Origin: JAXGPX01 sp040766745
GTDB lineage: Bacteria; Bacillota; Sulfobacillia; Fermentithermobacillales; Fermentithermobacillaceae
Length of the DNA: 64,000 bases
Assembly (NCBI GenBank): GCA_040766745.1
Contig: JAXGPX010000004.1
Location: forward strand, 62,001-126,000
Direction: 5' to 3'
The notes beneath the pieces are model-generated. The model ran no database searches. It saw nothing but the letters and a program-made list of their open reading frames with translations, and was not told where the DNA came from. The translations under genes were made by a program, and so were the position numbers. Positions 52,433 through 60,673 of this stretch are shown one piece after another (positions within the stretch are counted from its first letter, which is position 1; each line of letters opens with the position of its first letter).

Positions 52433-53698
52433 GTGAAAATTAAGGTTCGCCCGGAAGATTTCGTGGTTAGAGAACAAGTTGACATAGTCGCAGGCAGTAG
52501 CGATGACATAGGCCCTGCCAGCTGCTGGTACATGATCTATCTGTTGAAAAAACGGGCATGGAATACATTGGACGCGCTGCGCTTGATAGCGAAGGAGAAC
52601 CGCATTCCAATGGCTCAAATTGGATACTGTGGGCGTAAGGACCGGTATGCAGTAACCTACCAGCATATCTCGGTCCCGGTGAAATATGGCCCCCTTGATA
52701 CCGGCATTACCCGTAGATTTCCCAATATTGAACTCGAGCTTTTGGGTTATTCCAGGGATTTTGTTTCCACCCGCAATCTTGCAGGAAATCATTTCGAACT
52801 TGTGTTAAGGCAGATCGCCCCTGGCGAGGAAAACGGTATTCTTCAAAGGGCCAGAGAGGTTTCAATGTGGGGTTTCCCCAACTACTTTGATGACCAGCGA
52901 TTTGGAAGTGTAGTCACAGGGCCAACCGGAGCAGGAGATGATCAGGACACCTCAGCGACGGTGCAGTACTCACCGGTGTTTTTCGCTGAAAGATTACTGA
53001 AAAGGCAGTATAATGGCTGTCTCAAACTGTATATGACATGGGCAGGTACAAGCTCAAACCGATCAAGGGCGGACATAGCCTGCAAGCTGAAGATTGAGGG
53101 ACTTTGGGGCAACTGGGCAGATATCAAACCTTTGTGTGTCAGCGACACTGAGAAGAAGATCATAGAAATTCTCGAGAATGGCAGTTCAAAAAGCAATCTT
53201 GTTCGTGCCGTTGCCCAGATCCCCCGTGAAGAACTGTCTATGTATGTTGCAGCCTACCAGAGTCATATCTGGAACAGCACACTTTCAATGGTATTACAGA
53301 GGTTTGCCGGCTGCTGTGAAAGCCTCACAACAGTCAGCGGCAAAGTAGCAGAGTATTGCTTTTACCGGGTTTTGCAGGAAGAGAAATTCGATGAACTCAA
53401 GCGGACGCTCATCCCTACAGTGTCTAGCAAGATCTTGCCTGCAGAGCAGTGGATAATAGATGAAATCTATGATATCCTCGAGAAACGTCAAGTTGCTTTG
53501 GCCATGTTCAATCAAAGGGATGTCCGCAAAGTATTTTTCAAGTCATTCTACAGGCCTGCAATAATCGTTCCTGAGAATTTCGAGATTGCTGATTTGGAAG
53601 AAGACGATCTCTATCCCGGATACCGGAAACTAGAGATGAACCTCGCATTGCCCCCGGGTTCTTTTGCAACAATGCTGGTCAAAGGGCTGACTGTTTAG
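52433..53698 (+). CDS. truD: tRNA pseudouridine(13) synthase
   Basis: Makes pseudouridine at position 13 of tRNA. 421 residues, a typical length for clostridial and archaeal-type TruD. The catalytic block is QIGYCGRKDRYAVTYQHISV with the aspartate in KDR, preceded by WYMIYLLKKRAWNTLDALR. Later blocks: LGYSRDFVSTRNLAGNHFEL; FPNYFDDQRFGS; and AAYQSHIWNSTLS. GTG start at 52433; site TAGGTGGGG upstream. Third gene of the operon, which is unexpected company for DUF1177 and AroM and may be only a transcriptional linkage. Ends 89 bp before a terminator. Confidence 0.94.
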   Translation: MKIKVRPEDFVVREQVDIVAGSSDDIGPASCWYMIYLLKKRAWNTLDALRLIAKENRIPMAQIGYCGRKDRYAVTYQHISVPVKYGPLDTGITRRFPNIELELLGYSRDFVSTRNLAGNHFELVLRQIAPGEENGILQRAREVSMWGFPNYFDDQRFGSVVTGPTGAGDDQDTSATVQYSPVFFAERLLKRQYNGCLKLYMTWAGTSSNRSRADIACKLKIEGLWGNWADIKPLCVSDTEKKIIEILENGSSKSNLVRAVAQIPREELSMYVAAYQSHIWNSTLSMVLQRFAGCCESLTTVSGKVAEYCFYRVLQEEKFDELKRTLIPTVSSKILPAEQWIIDEIYDILEKRQVALAMFNQRDVRKVFFKSFYRPAIIVPENFEIADLEEDDLYPGYRKLEMNLALPPGSFATMLVKGLTV

Positions 53699-53786
53699 TG
53701 AAGGTATCAAAAATGGAACGCGCAAACCGTCGAACCGTGCCCTTAGTTTTGGGTAGTCTTGGTGGATTGCGATCAAGAGTAGCTAA

Positions 53787-53818
53787 GGCGCGCCCGGTGT
53801 GAGGACGCGCCTCTTTTC
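53787..53818 (+). terminator. Terminator after truD
   Basis: GGCGCG (53787-53792) pairs with CGCGCC (53806-53811), followed by TCTTTTC. Confidence 0.85.
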
Positions 53819-53860
53819 AATTATGGCTGGTTCAATGTCAAGACTTATTATCTACCTGGG

Positions 53861-54898
53861 TTAGAATAGTTCTTCAACGTAGTGGTTCATAGGGTAAGCA
53901 AGGTATCTGGCAGGCGGCATTTTCTCAGTGGTGTAGAAGCCTGCCGGAGACATGATCAACTGAGGAATCCGGTTTACGATTGTTGCACAGGTTAGCTCGA
54001 CAGTTGCAGGCTGTTCGATTTTTACGGTTGTGTTAGGTTCGCCGTATATGGACCAGAGGTTGGTATCTACTTCGCCTTCAGGATAGACCTTGCCTATGCA
54101 CTGGGTTACCAGGATCGGGCCTTGATTGGTCACAGTTGTGACAACTGCCGACATTCCAAGGGCGTTTCCTGCCTTAATTGTCATATTCAGAGTGGAGGAG
54201 TGGATGTCTTTATCGTGGAAGAGCGGAACCAGTTTTTGCTCCATTGATTTTATGCTCCAGCCAAACTGGGAGCACAGCCACTGATTGGCGTTCCACATAT
54301 ACGAAGGCAAGCTGTCGTTTTTGGCGATTTTCTCCTCGAATTCCTCAGGGCTGAGGCCTGCTCCGTGGACTTGCGCAAGTGCAATTCCATAGTCCTCGAC
54401 GTTGTAACTGGACGAGCCCTGGATTTTGGTTATGTTGTGAGTGGCGCCGGCAAGAGAGGTTATGAGGTTGCCCCAGAAAACATCCTGGTACCCTGAACCT
54501 GCAAGGGTGCAGTTGTTTTCTTTTGCCAGCTTGTCGAGCTTATTGGTAAGTGTCGGAGATGTATTCCAGGGGTATAGGGCTTCTTCACAGGTGCTTATGG
54601 CGTTTACTCCGTGACTGGCGGCTAACTCGAAGGCGTCATATACGTCAGCCATAAGGCTCTTGGTGGCAATTACACAAACGTCGGCGTCACATTCCCTGAA
54701 AACATTCTCGGCGTCGGAGCGTACAGGTACATTCAGGTTGAACCCCAGTTCGGCAACTTCGCCTACATCCTTGCCTGTCAGTGCCGGATTTAGGTCTATG
54801 GCTCCAACAATGTCGGCTCCCTTTTCGTACAGGTAGCGGAGGAAGACTTTCCCCATCTTGCCGCAGCCGTACTGAATGACTCTGATTTTCTCCTTCAC
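53861..54898 (-). CDS. 2,4-diaminopentanoate dehydrogenase-like oxidoreductase
   Basis: 345 residues. An N-terminal NAD(P)-binding Rossmann domain of dihydrodipicolinate-reductase type (KIRVIQYGCGKMGKVFLRYL, then GADIVGAIDLNPALTGKDVG, VCVIATKS), then a larger catalytic domain (STCEEALYPW, GSGYQDVFWGNLI, SSSYNVEDYG). This is the pattern of 2,4-diaminopentanoate dehydrogenase in clostridial ornithine fermentation. The other genes of that pathway (OraS/E, OrtA/B) are not in the window, so a related amino-acid dehydrogenase role is possible. GTG start at 54898 with AAAGGAGAG. Monocistronic, convergent with truD. Confidence 0.83.
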   Translation of the reverse strand: MKEKIRVIQYGCGKMGKVFLRYLYEKGADIVGAIDLNPALTGKDVGEVAELGFNLNVPVRSDAENVFRECDADVCVIATKSLMADVYDAFELAASHGVNAISTCEEALYPWNTSPTLTNKLDKLAKENNCTLAGSGYQDVFWGNLITSLAGATHNITKIQGSSSYNVEDYGIALAQVHGAGLSPEEFEEKIAKNDSLPSYMWNANQWLCSQFGWSIKSMEQKLVPLFHDKDIHSSTLNMTIKAGNALGMSAVVTTVTNQGPILVTQCIGKVYPEGEVDTNLWSIYGEPNTTVKIEQPATVELTCATIVNRIPQLIMSPAGFYTTEKMPPARYLAYPMNHYVEELF

Positions 54899-55077
54899 TT
54901 GGCATCTCTCCTTTCAAAAATATCCGAATGCTCACTCTTAGTGTGGACCTTATAGCATTTATAGAGTCAACAACAGGGTACGATTATGGGATGAGAAATT
55001 GAGAAATTAGGACCGTCCCACATTTTCAAGACGGTTGTCCTGATTGGTCATCATTTTGCTGTAGGGAAGAGACGAAA
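54899..55077. other. Short gap with an inverted dispersed repeat
   Basis: Contains TAGGACCGTCCCA near 55008, the reverse of the GGGACGGTCCTA element, and otherwise nothing. Confidence 0.5.
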
Positions 55078-55104
55078 AAGGTGGCAGACTGAACCTGCCA
55101 CCTT
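55078..55104 (-). terminator. Terminator of the iron/redox operon
   Basis: Read on the minus strand: AAGGTGGCAG, loop, CTGCCACC, then TTTTT. It lies 85 bp after the last gene of the long reverse-strand cluster. Confidence 0.92.
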
Positions 55105-55188
55105 GGCCGGTTGCCCGGGAAAACTCTTGCATGTTGAGACGCGGCCCGAACCATGCTCTAGTCAGGCTGGGATTGAAACTGTTGGGCT

Positions 55189-55524
55189 TTACTTACCGTG
55201 TTCACAGGAACTTTCACCTGTCACAAGAGTACCGTTAAGGTAAGAGTTTATTACATCATCAACGTTGCCCAAAGCTCCCTTCACAACCTTTACATTGTAA
55301 CTGTTGAACAAGTTTTCTGCTCTTGGGCCCATGCCTCCTGCGATAATGCAATCAACGCTGTGATCAGCAAGAAACTTAGGGAGCACGCCAGGTTCGTGGC
55401 CTGGGTTTTTGAGGGTTTCCTGCTTTGCTATCTTGCCTTCTTCTACGTAAAACACACGGTACTCAGGGCACTTGCCAAAATGAAGGGATACTTTGTTGCC
55501 GTCTGATGCAATTGCTACTTTCAT
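55189..55524 (-). CDS. Dinitrogenase iron-molybdenum cofactor-like protein (NifX/NafY superfamily)
   Basis: 111 residues with the small alpha/beta fold of this family: MKVAIASDGNKVSLHFGKCP, FLADHSVDCIIAGGMGPRAE, LFNSYNVKVVKGALG. The C-terminus ends with a cysteine/histidine-rich tail (SSCEHGK). In nitrogen fixers such proteins carry iron-molybdenum cofactor precursors, but in anaerobes they often stand beside Mrp ATPases without any nitrogenase, as here, and probably carry iron-sulfur or other metal clusters. Last gene of the operon, 52 bp after mrp. ATG at 55524. Confidence 0.88.
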   Translation of the reverse strand: MKVAIASDGNKVSLHFGKCPEYRVFYVEEGKIAKQETLKNPGHEPGVLPKFLADHSVDCIIAGGMGPRAENLFNSYNVKVVKGALGNVDDVINSYLNGTLVTGESSCEHGK

Positions 55525-55576
55525 ATCAATACCTGCCTTTCAACGTTTGTCCTTACAAATCTGTCTGCGCCGGTAA

Positions 55577-56392
55577 CTAAAGTTCCGCCAAAACTTTGTC
55601 TGCAATTGCTTTAACTACACTTGAGCGGTAATTCTCAATTAGGCCCTTATCGCCTAGGGCGCTTACTTCAGGGTCAAGGGGCAACGAACCAAGGAGGCCA
55701 ATGTCCATTGATTGGGCAATTGCCTCAGCTCTACTGGGCCCAAATGGTTCGATTTTCTCACTGCACTTCGGGCACTCTACCCACCCCATATTTTCAATCA
55801 GCCCAATAATAGGAATGTTCATCATTCGAACCATGTTCACGGCCTTTTTGACTACCATCTCTGAAAGCTCTTGAGGAGTCGAGACAATGACTACTCCGTC
55901 TATGGGGAGAGACTGAAAAACGGTGAGGGGGACATCGCCTGTTCCTGGAGGCAGATCGACGACCATATAGTCAATGTCTCCCCAAAGTACATCTGTCCAG
56001 AATTGCTGCACTGCTCCTGCAATGAGGGGCCCACGCCAAATCACCGGGTCATCTTCGTGTTCCAAAAGCAAATTCAGGGACATGATTCGGATGGAAGACT
56101 TGCTGGTTTCAGGCAATACCTGAGATTCTACTGTTACCGGGCTTCCCTTTACTCCGAAAAGTTTGGGGATGCTGGGGCCTGTGATATCTGCATCAAGGAG
56201 ACCAACTGCGAAATTCCTTCTTGCCAGTTCTGACGCTAACAATGCTGCAACCGACGATTTACCGACTCCGCCTTTTCCACTCATGACGGCTATGACTTTA
56301 TGGATGTTGCTGTTTTTGGGTTGTTCCAGTTTGCCAATACCAGGTGCGGCCTTGGTTTCCTGGGGTGCGGTTTTATCAAGGGTTTCTGTCAC
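55577..56392 (-). CDS. Mrp/NBP35 family iron-sulfur carrier ATPase
   Basis: 271 residues. Deviant Walker A GKGGVGKSSVAALLASEL, switch region VDLPPGTGDVPLT, and the cluster-binding pair WVECPKCSEKIEPFG (CxxC) near residue 215. Mrp/ApbC proteins hold a bridging 4Fe-4S cluster as a dimer and hand it on to target enzymes. I chose GTG at 56392 because AGGAG is nine bases upstream; the ATG at 56401 directly abuts that site and the frame opens at 56446. It sits between DUF134 and a NifX-like protein, a set conserved in anaerobes. Confidence 0.93.
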   Translation of the reverse strand: MTETLDKTAPQETKAAPGIGKLEQPKNSNIHKVIAVMSGKGGVGKSSVAALLASELARRNFAVGLLDADITGPSIPKLFGVKGSPVTVESQVLPETSKSSIRIMSLNLLLEHEDDPVIWRGPLIAGAVQQFWTDVLWGDIDYMVVDLPPGTGDVPLTVFQSLPIDGVVIVSTPQELSEMVVKKAVNMVRMMNIPIIGLIENMGWVECPKCSEKIEPFGPSRAEAIAQSMDIGLLGSLPLDPEVSALGDKGLIENYRSSVVKAIADKVLAEL

Positions 56393-56460
56393 AAAGGTCA
56401 TCTCCTGTTTTACAAAATAAGTTTGATGGGGCCCTACACACGGCATCTACCTGGCGCTGT

Positions 56461-56961
56461 CTAATTGGGCCTCCCGCGGCCCTTGCCATGCCGTCCTTGC
56501 CTTCTGCCCCGAGGGCGCCCTGAAGAGTACCCATCTCCGGACTGCCCAATAGGCACTTTTCGAAACGATTCCAAATGGGTGCCGCCGCATTTTGGGCAAA
56601 CCGGTTCCTTTGGAGCGTCTTCGCTGTTAGCCCATTCGTGTCTGCAGTCGCGGCACTCGAAGGTGAGGGGAGAGACCAGGTAGTTGCCACCTTCAATACG
56701 GAGCGCTTTACCGTCAACCAGTGCGTGAGCCACTTTGGTTCTTGCTTCAGTAAGGATTCTTTGGAATGTGCTTTGGGCCAGGTTCATCCTAATGGCGCAC
56801 TCTTCCTGCTCGAGGCCTATATAATCTTTCAGGCGTATGGCTTCGGCTTCATCTACGCCAAGGGTTACTTCTTCCAGCCCTGCCATGGGCACTCCAGCCG
56901 GCTTAAAATAGGTCACGTTGGGAATGAACTCTACCCATCGGGGTTTGGTCGGTCTGGGCAC
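56461..56961 (-). CDS. DUF134 HTH protein with zinc ribbon
   Basis: 166 residues. Begins MPRPTKPRWVEFIPNVTYFKP as in DUF134, then a helix-turn-helix (EQEECAIRMNLAQSTFQRIL, TEARTKVAHALVDGKAL) resembling sigma-70 region 4 domains. A rubredoxin-like knuckle with cysteines at 103, 106, 122 and 125 follows, then a basic Gly/Arg-rich tail. Such proteins are presumed DNA-binding regulators and neighbours of Mrp and NifX-like genes. A 22-bp palindrome lies 56 bp upstream of its start and recurs twice near 60.3 kb, so it may regulate itself and the cluster. Start ATG 56961 behind TAGGAGGTG. Confidence 0.87.
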   Translation of the reverse strand: MPRPTKPRWVEFIPNVTYFKPAGVPMAGLEEVTLGVDEAEAIRLKDYIGLEQEECAIRMNLAQSTFQRILTEARTKVAHALVDGKALRIEGGNYLVSPLTFECRDCRHEWANSEDAPKEPVCPKCGGTHLESFRKVPIGQSGDGYSSGRPRGRRQGRHGKGRGRPN

Positions 56962-57016
56962 CGGTGCACACCTCCTAGTGAGCTCTGGCGATCTAAGGAT
57001 AACTGTCAGTTCCAGA

Positions 57017-57038
57017 GTTATTGGTATATATCAATAAC
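57017..57038. promoter_or_regulatory. 22-bp palindrome upstream of the DUF134 gene (site A)
   Basis: GTTATTG, eight bases GTATATAT, CAATAAC: perfect seven-base arms. It matches the sites at 60301 and 60335 in about 17 of 22 positions each. Likely operator. Confidence 0.7.
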
Positions 57039-57108
57039 ATCGTAATCGTCCGAACTAAAGCAGTCAACATTTATTGGCCCCAGGTACTTTATAAAGACAC
57101 TTACCCTT

Positions 57109-59166
57109 CTACTCTCCGGCCAGTCTTTCCTGAACGCTGTTCCATAACTCTCTTATAGAGTGCCCTGCAAGGCAGTCGTACGATGTGACGGCGACTCCGT
57201 CTGCCATGGCTTTTGGCACCAGGCTGTCATAGGGTATCAGGCCTATCACCGGGCATTTGATTTCGTTGCAGCGTTCCTGAATGTGTTTTGTGTTTGCAGG
57301 GTCAATGTCCCACTTGTTTATGCATACGACTGCAGGTACGCTGAAGTGTTTGCATACCTGGATTATTCTCTCCATGTCATGGATGCCCGAGAGCGTAGGT
57401 TCTGTAACGACCAGGGCAAGGTCAGCCCCTGAAAGAGATGCTATTACAGGACATCCGATTCCCGGTGGCCCATCGGTAATCAACAGGTGTTTTGCCTGGC
57501 TATTGGCAATATCTCTTGCCCTTTGCCTTACTGCTGAGACTAGTTTGCCTGAATTTTCTTCTCCGGGTTCAAGGCGTGCGTGAACCAGAGGCCCGCGACG
57601 AGTCTCGGCAACATACCAGCAGCCTGATAAGGTTTGATGCATGGTTATGGCTTCCGATGGGCATATTCGGAAGCAAAGGCCGCAGCCTTCGCATGACATC
57701 TCGTCTACCTGGAAATTGCTGATTGCTCCGAATCTGCAGTTTTGCTCACAAAGGCTGCAAGATTTGCACTTCGACGCATCTATACGGGCCTTGTTGGACA
57801 TCCGAAATTCATGTTTCTCTATGACATTGGGTTGGAGCAGTAGCCCGAGATTGGCAGCATCTACATCGCAATCGCAAAGCACACTGTTGTCTGCCAAATC
57901 TGCAAAACCACCTGCCACTGACGTTTTGCCGGTTCCGCCCTTGCCGCTAATTATCACAAGTTCCTTTACTTGAGTCTCTGCTGAGACTCTGGGTGCGAGA
58001 TTATCTTGGCCGTCGGCCTTCTTGGTTACTTTACTAGCAGTTGTAAACTCACCGGTTGCGTCTGACGTGAGTGATCCTGTTGCAGGCGGCACCGGTAGCG
58101 ATGACCCAGGTACGATTGATTCGGGGCTAGGCGGACATGGCGCCACTTCGGTTGAGGCTCGGTCCAATTCGAGAATGTTTGAGAGAAGGACTGCAAATTT
58201 CTCTCTGTATTCCGGAAGACTCGCAATTAGCCTGCCTTGGGCATATAGTTCCGCTATGGTGCGGTCAAGGGGGATCCTCATCAATATGGGGATGCCCTGA
58301 GATTTGCAGAAATCCTCTACCTGTGAATCTCCCAAGCCGGACCTGTTTATTACCACTCCAGACGGAATACCAAGTTTGTGCGTGATTTCTACTGCGAGTT
58401 TGAGGTCATGAAGTCCGAAGGGAGTTGGTTCTGTAACCAGCACACAGAAATCTGTACCTTTGACCGACTCAACCATATTGCATGAAGTTCCCGGCGGAGT
58501 ATCGATTATCACAAGATTACCGGGTTCGGAAACCGCTAAGGATTTTACTTTGGCTATGACCGGAGGGGCCAGTACTTCACCAGGATTGAGAAGGCCGTGG
58601 GCAAACTTGAAAGATGTTTCTGTTGGTACGCCGCAACCAGCTGATTCGTTTTCTCTGAAGGCCCCAAACAGGTTCTTCGTAGTGACTGTACCGGATTCGG
58701 TACATCCCACTTCCCGTGGTATTTCCTTTATGGCTGTTTCCCGGCAAAGTTTGGAGCACGCTCCGCAGCCATGACACAATTCGGGCAAGACAATGACTCT
58801 TTTCTTTCCTGCCATTATGCTATGAAACGCGCATATCTTTCCGCATTCACCGCACAAAGTGCACAGGGTTTCGTTTATCGTGGGGACCGGTATGGTAACA
58901 GGTGCTTTATGTTGAAAACTCGGGTGCAGGAAAATATGGCAGTTGGGTTCTTCAACGTCGCAATCGAGAAGCTGGACTTGATTCCACGTGTGGGAATAGG
59001 AGTCTTTGCCCGTGTGGCCGCTATTAGTCTTGCGTTCCTGCACGTTGCTTTTTGATTGACAGTGCCTTATTTGGGCCTGCTGTGCCCATGCAGTAAAGGC
59101 TAGATTTGCCGCAACAGTAGTCTTACCTGTTCCACCTTTTCCGCTTGCAATTGATATTATCATCAC
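57109..59166 (-). CDS. Fused double MinD-type ATPase with two ferredoxin domains
   Basis: 685 residues, equal to two CooC/MinD-like iron-sulfur ATPases joined end to end. Unit 1 (about 1-330): Walker A ASGKGGTGKTTVAANL; an extra 35-residue insert (QQAQIRHCQSKSN region); LLDCDVEEPNCH; a 2x4Fe-4S ferredoxin (CTLCGECGKIC, CHGCGACSKLC); IIDTPPGTSCNM. Unit 2 (about 402-685): IISGKGGTGKTSVAGGF; LCDCDVDAANLG; ferredoxin (CKSCSLCEQNC, CEGCGLCFRIC); TDGPPGIGCPVIA. A 70-residue Pro/Ser/Thr linker joins them. In other anaerobes these are usually two adjacent genes, so this is a fusion. Role probably in iron-sulfur or cofactor handling. The start ATG at 59166 (or the next codon) follows AGTGGAGG. Confidence 0.9.
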   Translation of the reverse strand: MMIISIASGKGGTGKTTVAANLAFTAWAQQAQIRHCQSKSNVQERKTNSGHTGKDSYSHTWNQVQLLDCDVEEPNCHIFLHPSFQHKAPVTIPVPTINETLCTLCGECGKICAFHSIMAGKKRVIVLPELCHGCGACSKLCRETAIKEIPREVGCTESGTVTTKNLFGAFRENESAGCGVPTETSFKFAHGLLNPGEVLAPPVIAKVKSLAVSEPGNLVIIDTPPGTSCNMVESVKGTDFCVLVTEPTPFGLHDLKLAVEITHKLGIPSGVVINRSGLGDSQVEDFCKSQGIPILMRIPLDRTIAELYAQGRLIASLPEYREKFAVLLSNILELDRASTEVAPCPPSPESIVPGSSLPVPPATGSLTSDATGEFTTASKVTKKADGQDNLAPRVSAETQVKELVIISGKGGTGKTSVAGGFADLADNSVLCDCDVDAANLGLLLQPNVIEKHEFRMSNKARIDASKCKSCSLCEQNCRFGAISNFQVDEMSCEGCGLCFRICPSEAITMHQTLSGCWYVAETRRGPLVHARLEPGEENSGKLVSAVRQRARDIANSQAKHLLITDGPPGIGCPVIASLSGADLALVVTEPTLSGIHDMERIIQVCKHFSVPAVVCINKWDIDPANTKHIQERCNEIKCPVIGLIPYDSLVPKAMADGVAVTSYDCLAGHSIRELWNSVQERLAGE

Positions 59167-59314
59167 AGGGCCTCCACTTGCCGGTGTTGAAGCTGAAAAA
59201 CTAATCTATGCGATGTCTAGACCCCAGCGAGGGGGATGAACGGCAACCTATTGTCAGTCGAACTGCCAATCGAAACCCCTCGCTGTCAAAAACAGGGGAC
59301 TCGCGTCAATTGCA

Positions 59315-59746
59315 TTATTCATTAACCTCGGTACCGGCGTTCTTGTCCATTGTCCTTCTAATCTCGTCAATACGGGCCGTAATCTGCTTTAGACGTTCGT
59401 TGATTAGGTGTACTTCGTTCTTGAGCAGGCTTGATTCGGCTTCAAGGGCAGTCTCTTCATCAAGTGGCCTAGGCGATGGTGCTTCGGTGTCGTAATACCC
59501 TTGATAGTATCCTCTTCCGAGCCTGCGCCCGAATCCAAACTGCCCATGGCCATGAAAAAGGCCAAACCATCCCGGCCCTCTCCCAAGCCTGTTGTACCTC
59601 TTGGCTGAGCCGCGCCAGGCAATTCCTGGGCCGAAACCTGGGCCTGCTTGCAGAGCGCCGGGAGCATCATACCCTGCGCAATAGCCGAATCCTCTTCCTG
59701 TCATAGGCCCGAATCCTCGAGGGCCTGTTCTATCTCCTCGTGGCAT
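59315..59746 (-). CDS. DUF5320 family protein
   Basis: 143 residues. The opening MPRGDRTGPRGFGPMTGRG and YCAGYDAPG define DUF5320. The middle is Gly/Arg/Phe/Tyr-rich and likely disordered; the last 45 residues are a coiled coil (ALEAESSLLKNEVHLINERL). These small proteins accompany NifX-like and MinD-ferredoxin genes in anaerobes; a metal or cluster link has been suggested by context only. Start ATG 59746 behind GGAGGGAAAG. It lies 148 bp before the MinD fusion gene. Confidence 0.87.
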   Translation of the reverse strand: MPRGDRTGPRGFGPMTGRGFGYCAGYDAPGALQAGPGFGPGIAWRGSAKRYNRLGRGPGWFGLFHGHGQFGFGRRLGRGYYQGYYDTEAPSPRPLDEETALEAESSLLKNEVHLINERLKQITARIDEIRRTMDKNAGTEVNE

Positions 59747-59824
59747 TCTCTTTCCCTCCTTCCGTCTGGATTTACACCTACGAAAACCGCCGAAACTCTA
59801 CTGACGGCAAGTCACAAGCCGAAT

Positions 59825-60190
59825 CTAGGCCTGGTGTTGCCCGGTAACGTTAGCGCCTGTCTGTTCCTCCAGCATTCCTTTTTCATATTCGTCAATGATC
59901 TCTTTTACAGTTTTGTCTCCGACAATTGAAAAGACTGTGATATCAGCGGCCTTAAGCGCTGAATGGGCATGAGGGCCAATATTCTGTGTGCACACTGCAG
60001 TGACACCTTTGTCTGACAAAACCTGAGCCGTGCTTACTCCGGCTCCATGGCCTGCCGAAAGAGAAGGATTCTTGATTACTTCATGGTGCTTCGTTCCCGG
60101 ATCTATGATCACGAAGTAGGCGCACCTGCCAAATCTGGCATCGGCCATAGAATCAAGAGTGTCTCCCTGAGAGCAAACAGCGATTTTCAT
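59825..60190 (-). CDS. Dinitrogenase iron-molybdenum cofactor-like protein (NifX/NafY superfamily)
   Basis: 121 residues, same fold as the protein at 55189 but clearly diverged: MKIAVCSQGDTLDSMADARFGRC, GHGAGVSTAQVLSDKGVTAV, QNIGPHAHSALKAADITVF. One cysteine near the N-terminus (VCSQG) and another in FGRC. First gene after feoA. The 158-bp gap upstream holds two operator-like palindromes and a TATAAT on the minus strand, so this gene probably begins its own transcript inside the cluster. Start ATG 60190 behind TAGGAGGTA. Confidence 0.88.
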   Translation of the reverse strand: MKIAVCSQGDTLDSMADARFGRCAYFVIIDPGTKHHEVIKNPSLSAGHGAGVSTAQVLSDKGVTAVCTQNIGPHAHSALKAADITVFSIVGDKTVKEIIDEYEKGMLEEQTGANVTGQHQA

Positions 60191-60281
60191 CTGGCGTATA
60201 CCTCCTAAGATGAGATTTTAGGTTCACCGATTCCTAACCAGACCGCGACTGTAATCGATTCTTAGCGTCTGGCTAGTTCAG

Positions 60282-60287
60282 ATTATA
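60282..60287 (-). promoter_or_regulatory. -10 element of the internal promoter
   Basis: TATAAT on the minus strand, 92 bp upstream of the NifX-like start. No good -35 hexamer: the place is covered by palindrome site B, which would allow control by the bound regulator. Confidence 0.55.
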
Positions 60288-60300
60288 GTGTGAACCATGG

Positions 60301-60322
60301 GTTATGAATATATACCCATAAC
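60301..60322. promoter_or_regulatory. 22-bp palindrome (site B)
   Basis: GTTATG, ten bases, CATAAC. It aligns without gaps to site A (57017) at 17 of 22 positions and lies just upstream of the -10 element. Confidence 0.65.
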
Positions 60323-60334
60323 TGATTGTATAGG

Positions 60335-60356
60335 AGTTTTGGTATATGTCAATAAT
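60335..60356. promoter_or_regulatory. 22-bp operator-like site (site C)
   Basis: Contains TTGGTATATGTCAATAA, identical but for one base to the core of site A, 34 bp from site B. It straddles the feoA stop codon (60349-60351). Confidence 0.6.
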
Positions 60357-60597
60357 CCCAGGCCTCATTGTCGGTATATTTGCGTATATAAATTTTTTCG
60401 GCAAGCCCACGGCCTACAGCTACTGTAGATTCGCCTACTCTTACAAGAATCGGGCCTCTAAAAGGGTGACAGGACATGGCCGTTATTCTTGTTCCTGGAA
60501 TAAGACCTAGATCCCATAACCGCCTTTGGGCGGCTTTGCCTACCTGTGCCGATTCGATCACTACTTCATCTCCTGGCTTTGTGCCGATAAGTGTCAT
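60349..60597 (-). CDS. feoA: FeoA ferrous iron transport accessory protein
   Basis: 82 residues, one SH3-like FeoA domain: LIGTKPGDEVVIESAQVG, then KAAQRRLWDLGLIPGTRI, CHPFRGPILVRVGESTVAVG. It binds and modulates FeoB at the membrane. It lies 76 bp after feoB, so the order is feoB-feoA, opposite to the common feoA-feoB. Start ATG 60597 behind AAAGGAGAATTG. Confidence 0.93.
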   Translation of the reverse strand: MTLIGTKPGDEVVIESAQVGKAAQRRLWDLGLIPGTRITAMSCHPFRGPILVRVGESTVAVGRGLAEKIYIRKYTDNEAWDY

Positions 60598-60673
60598 GCC
60601 CCAATTCTCCTTTCTTCACGCAAACCTGTAACGATTTCCGGGTGTCAGTTCCTGAATTAGTACCTGCTATGGC

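Noticed and set aside
55189..60190. Nitrogenase accessory genes
   Set aside because: Two NifX-like proteins are present but no nif structural or NifB genes; this cluster type is common in non-fixing anaerobes.
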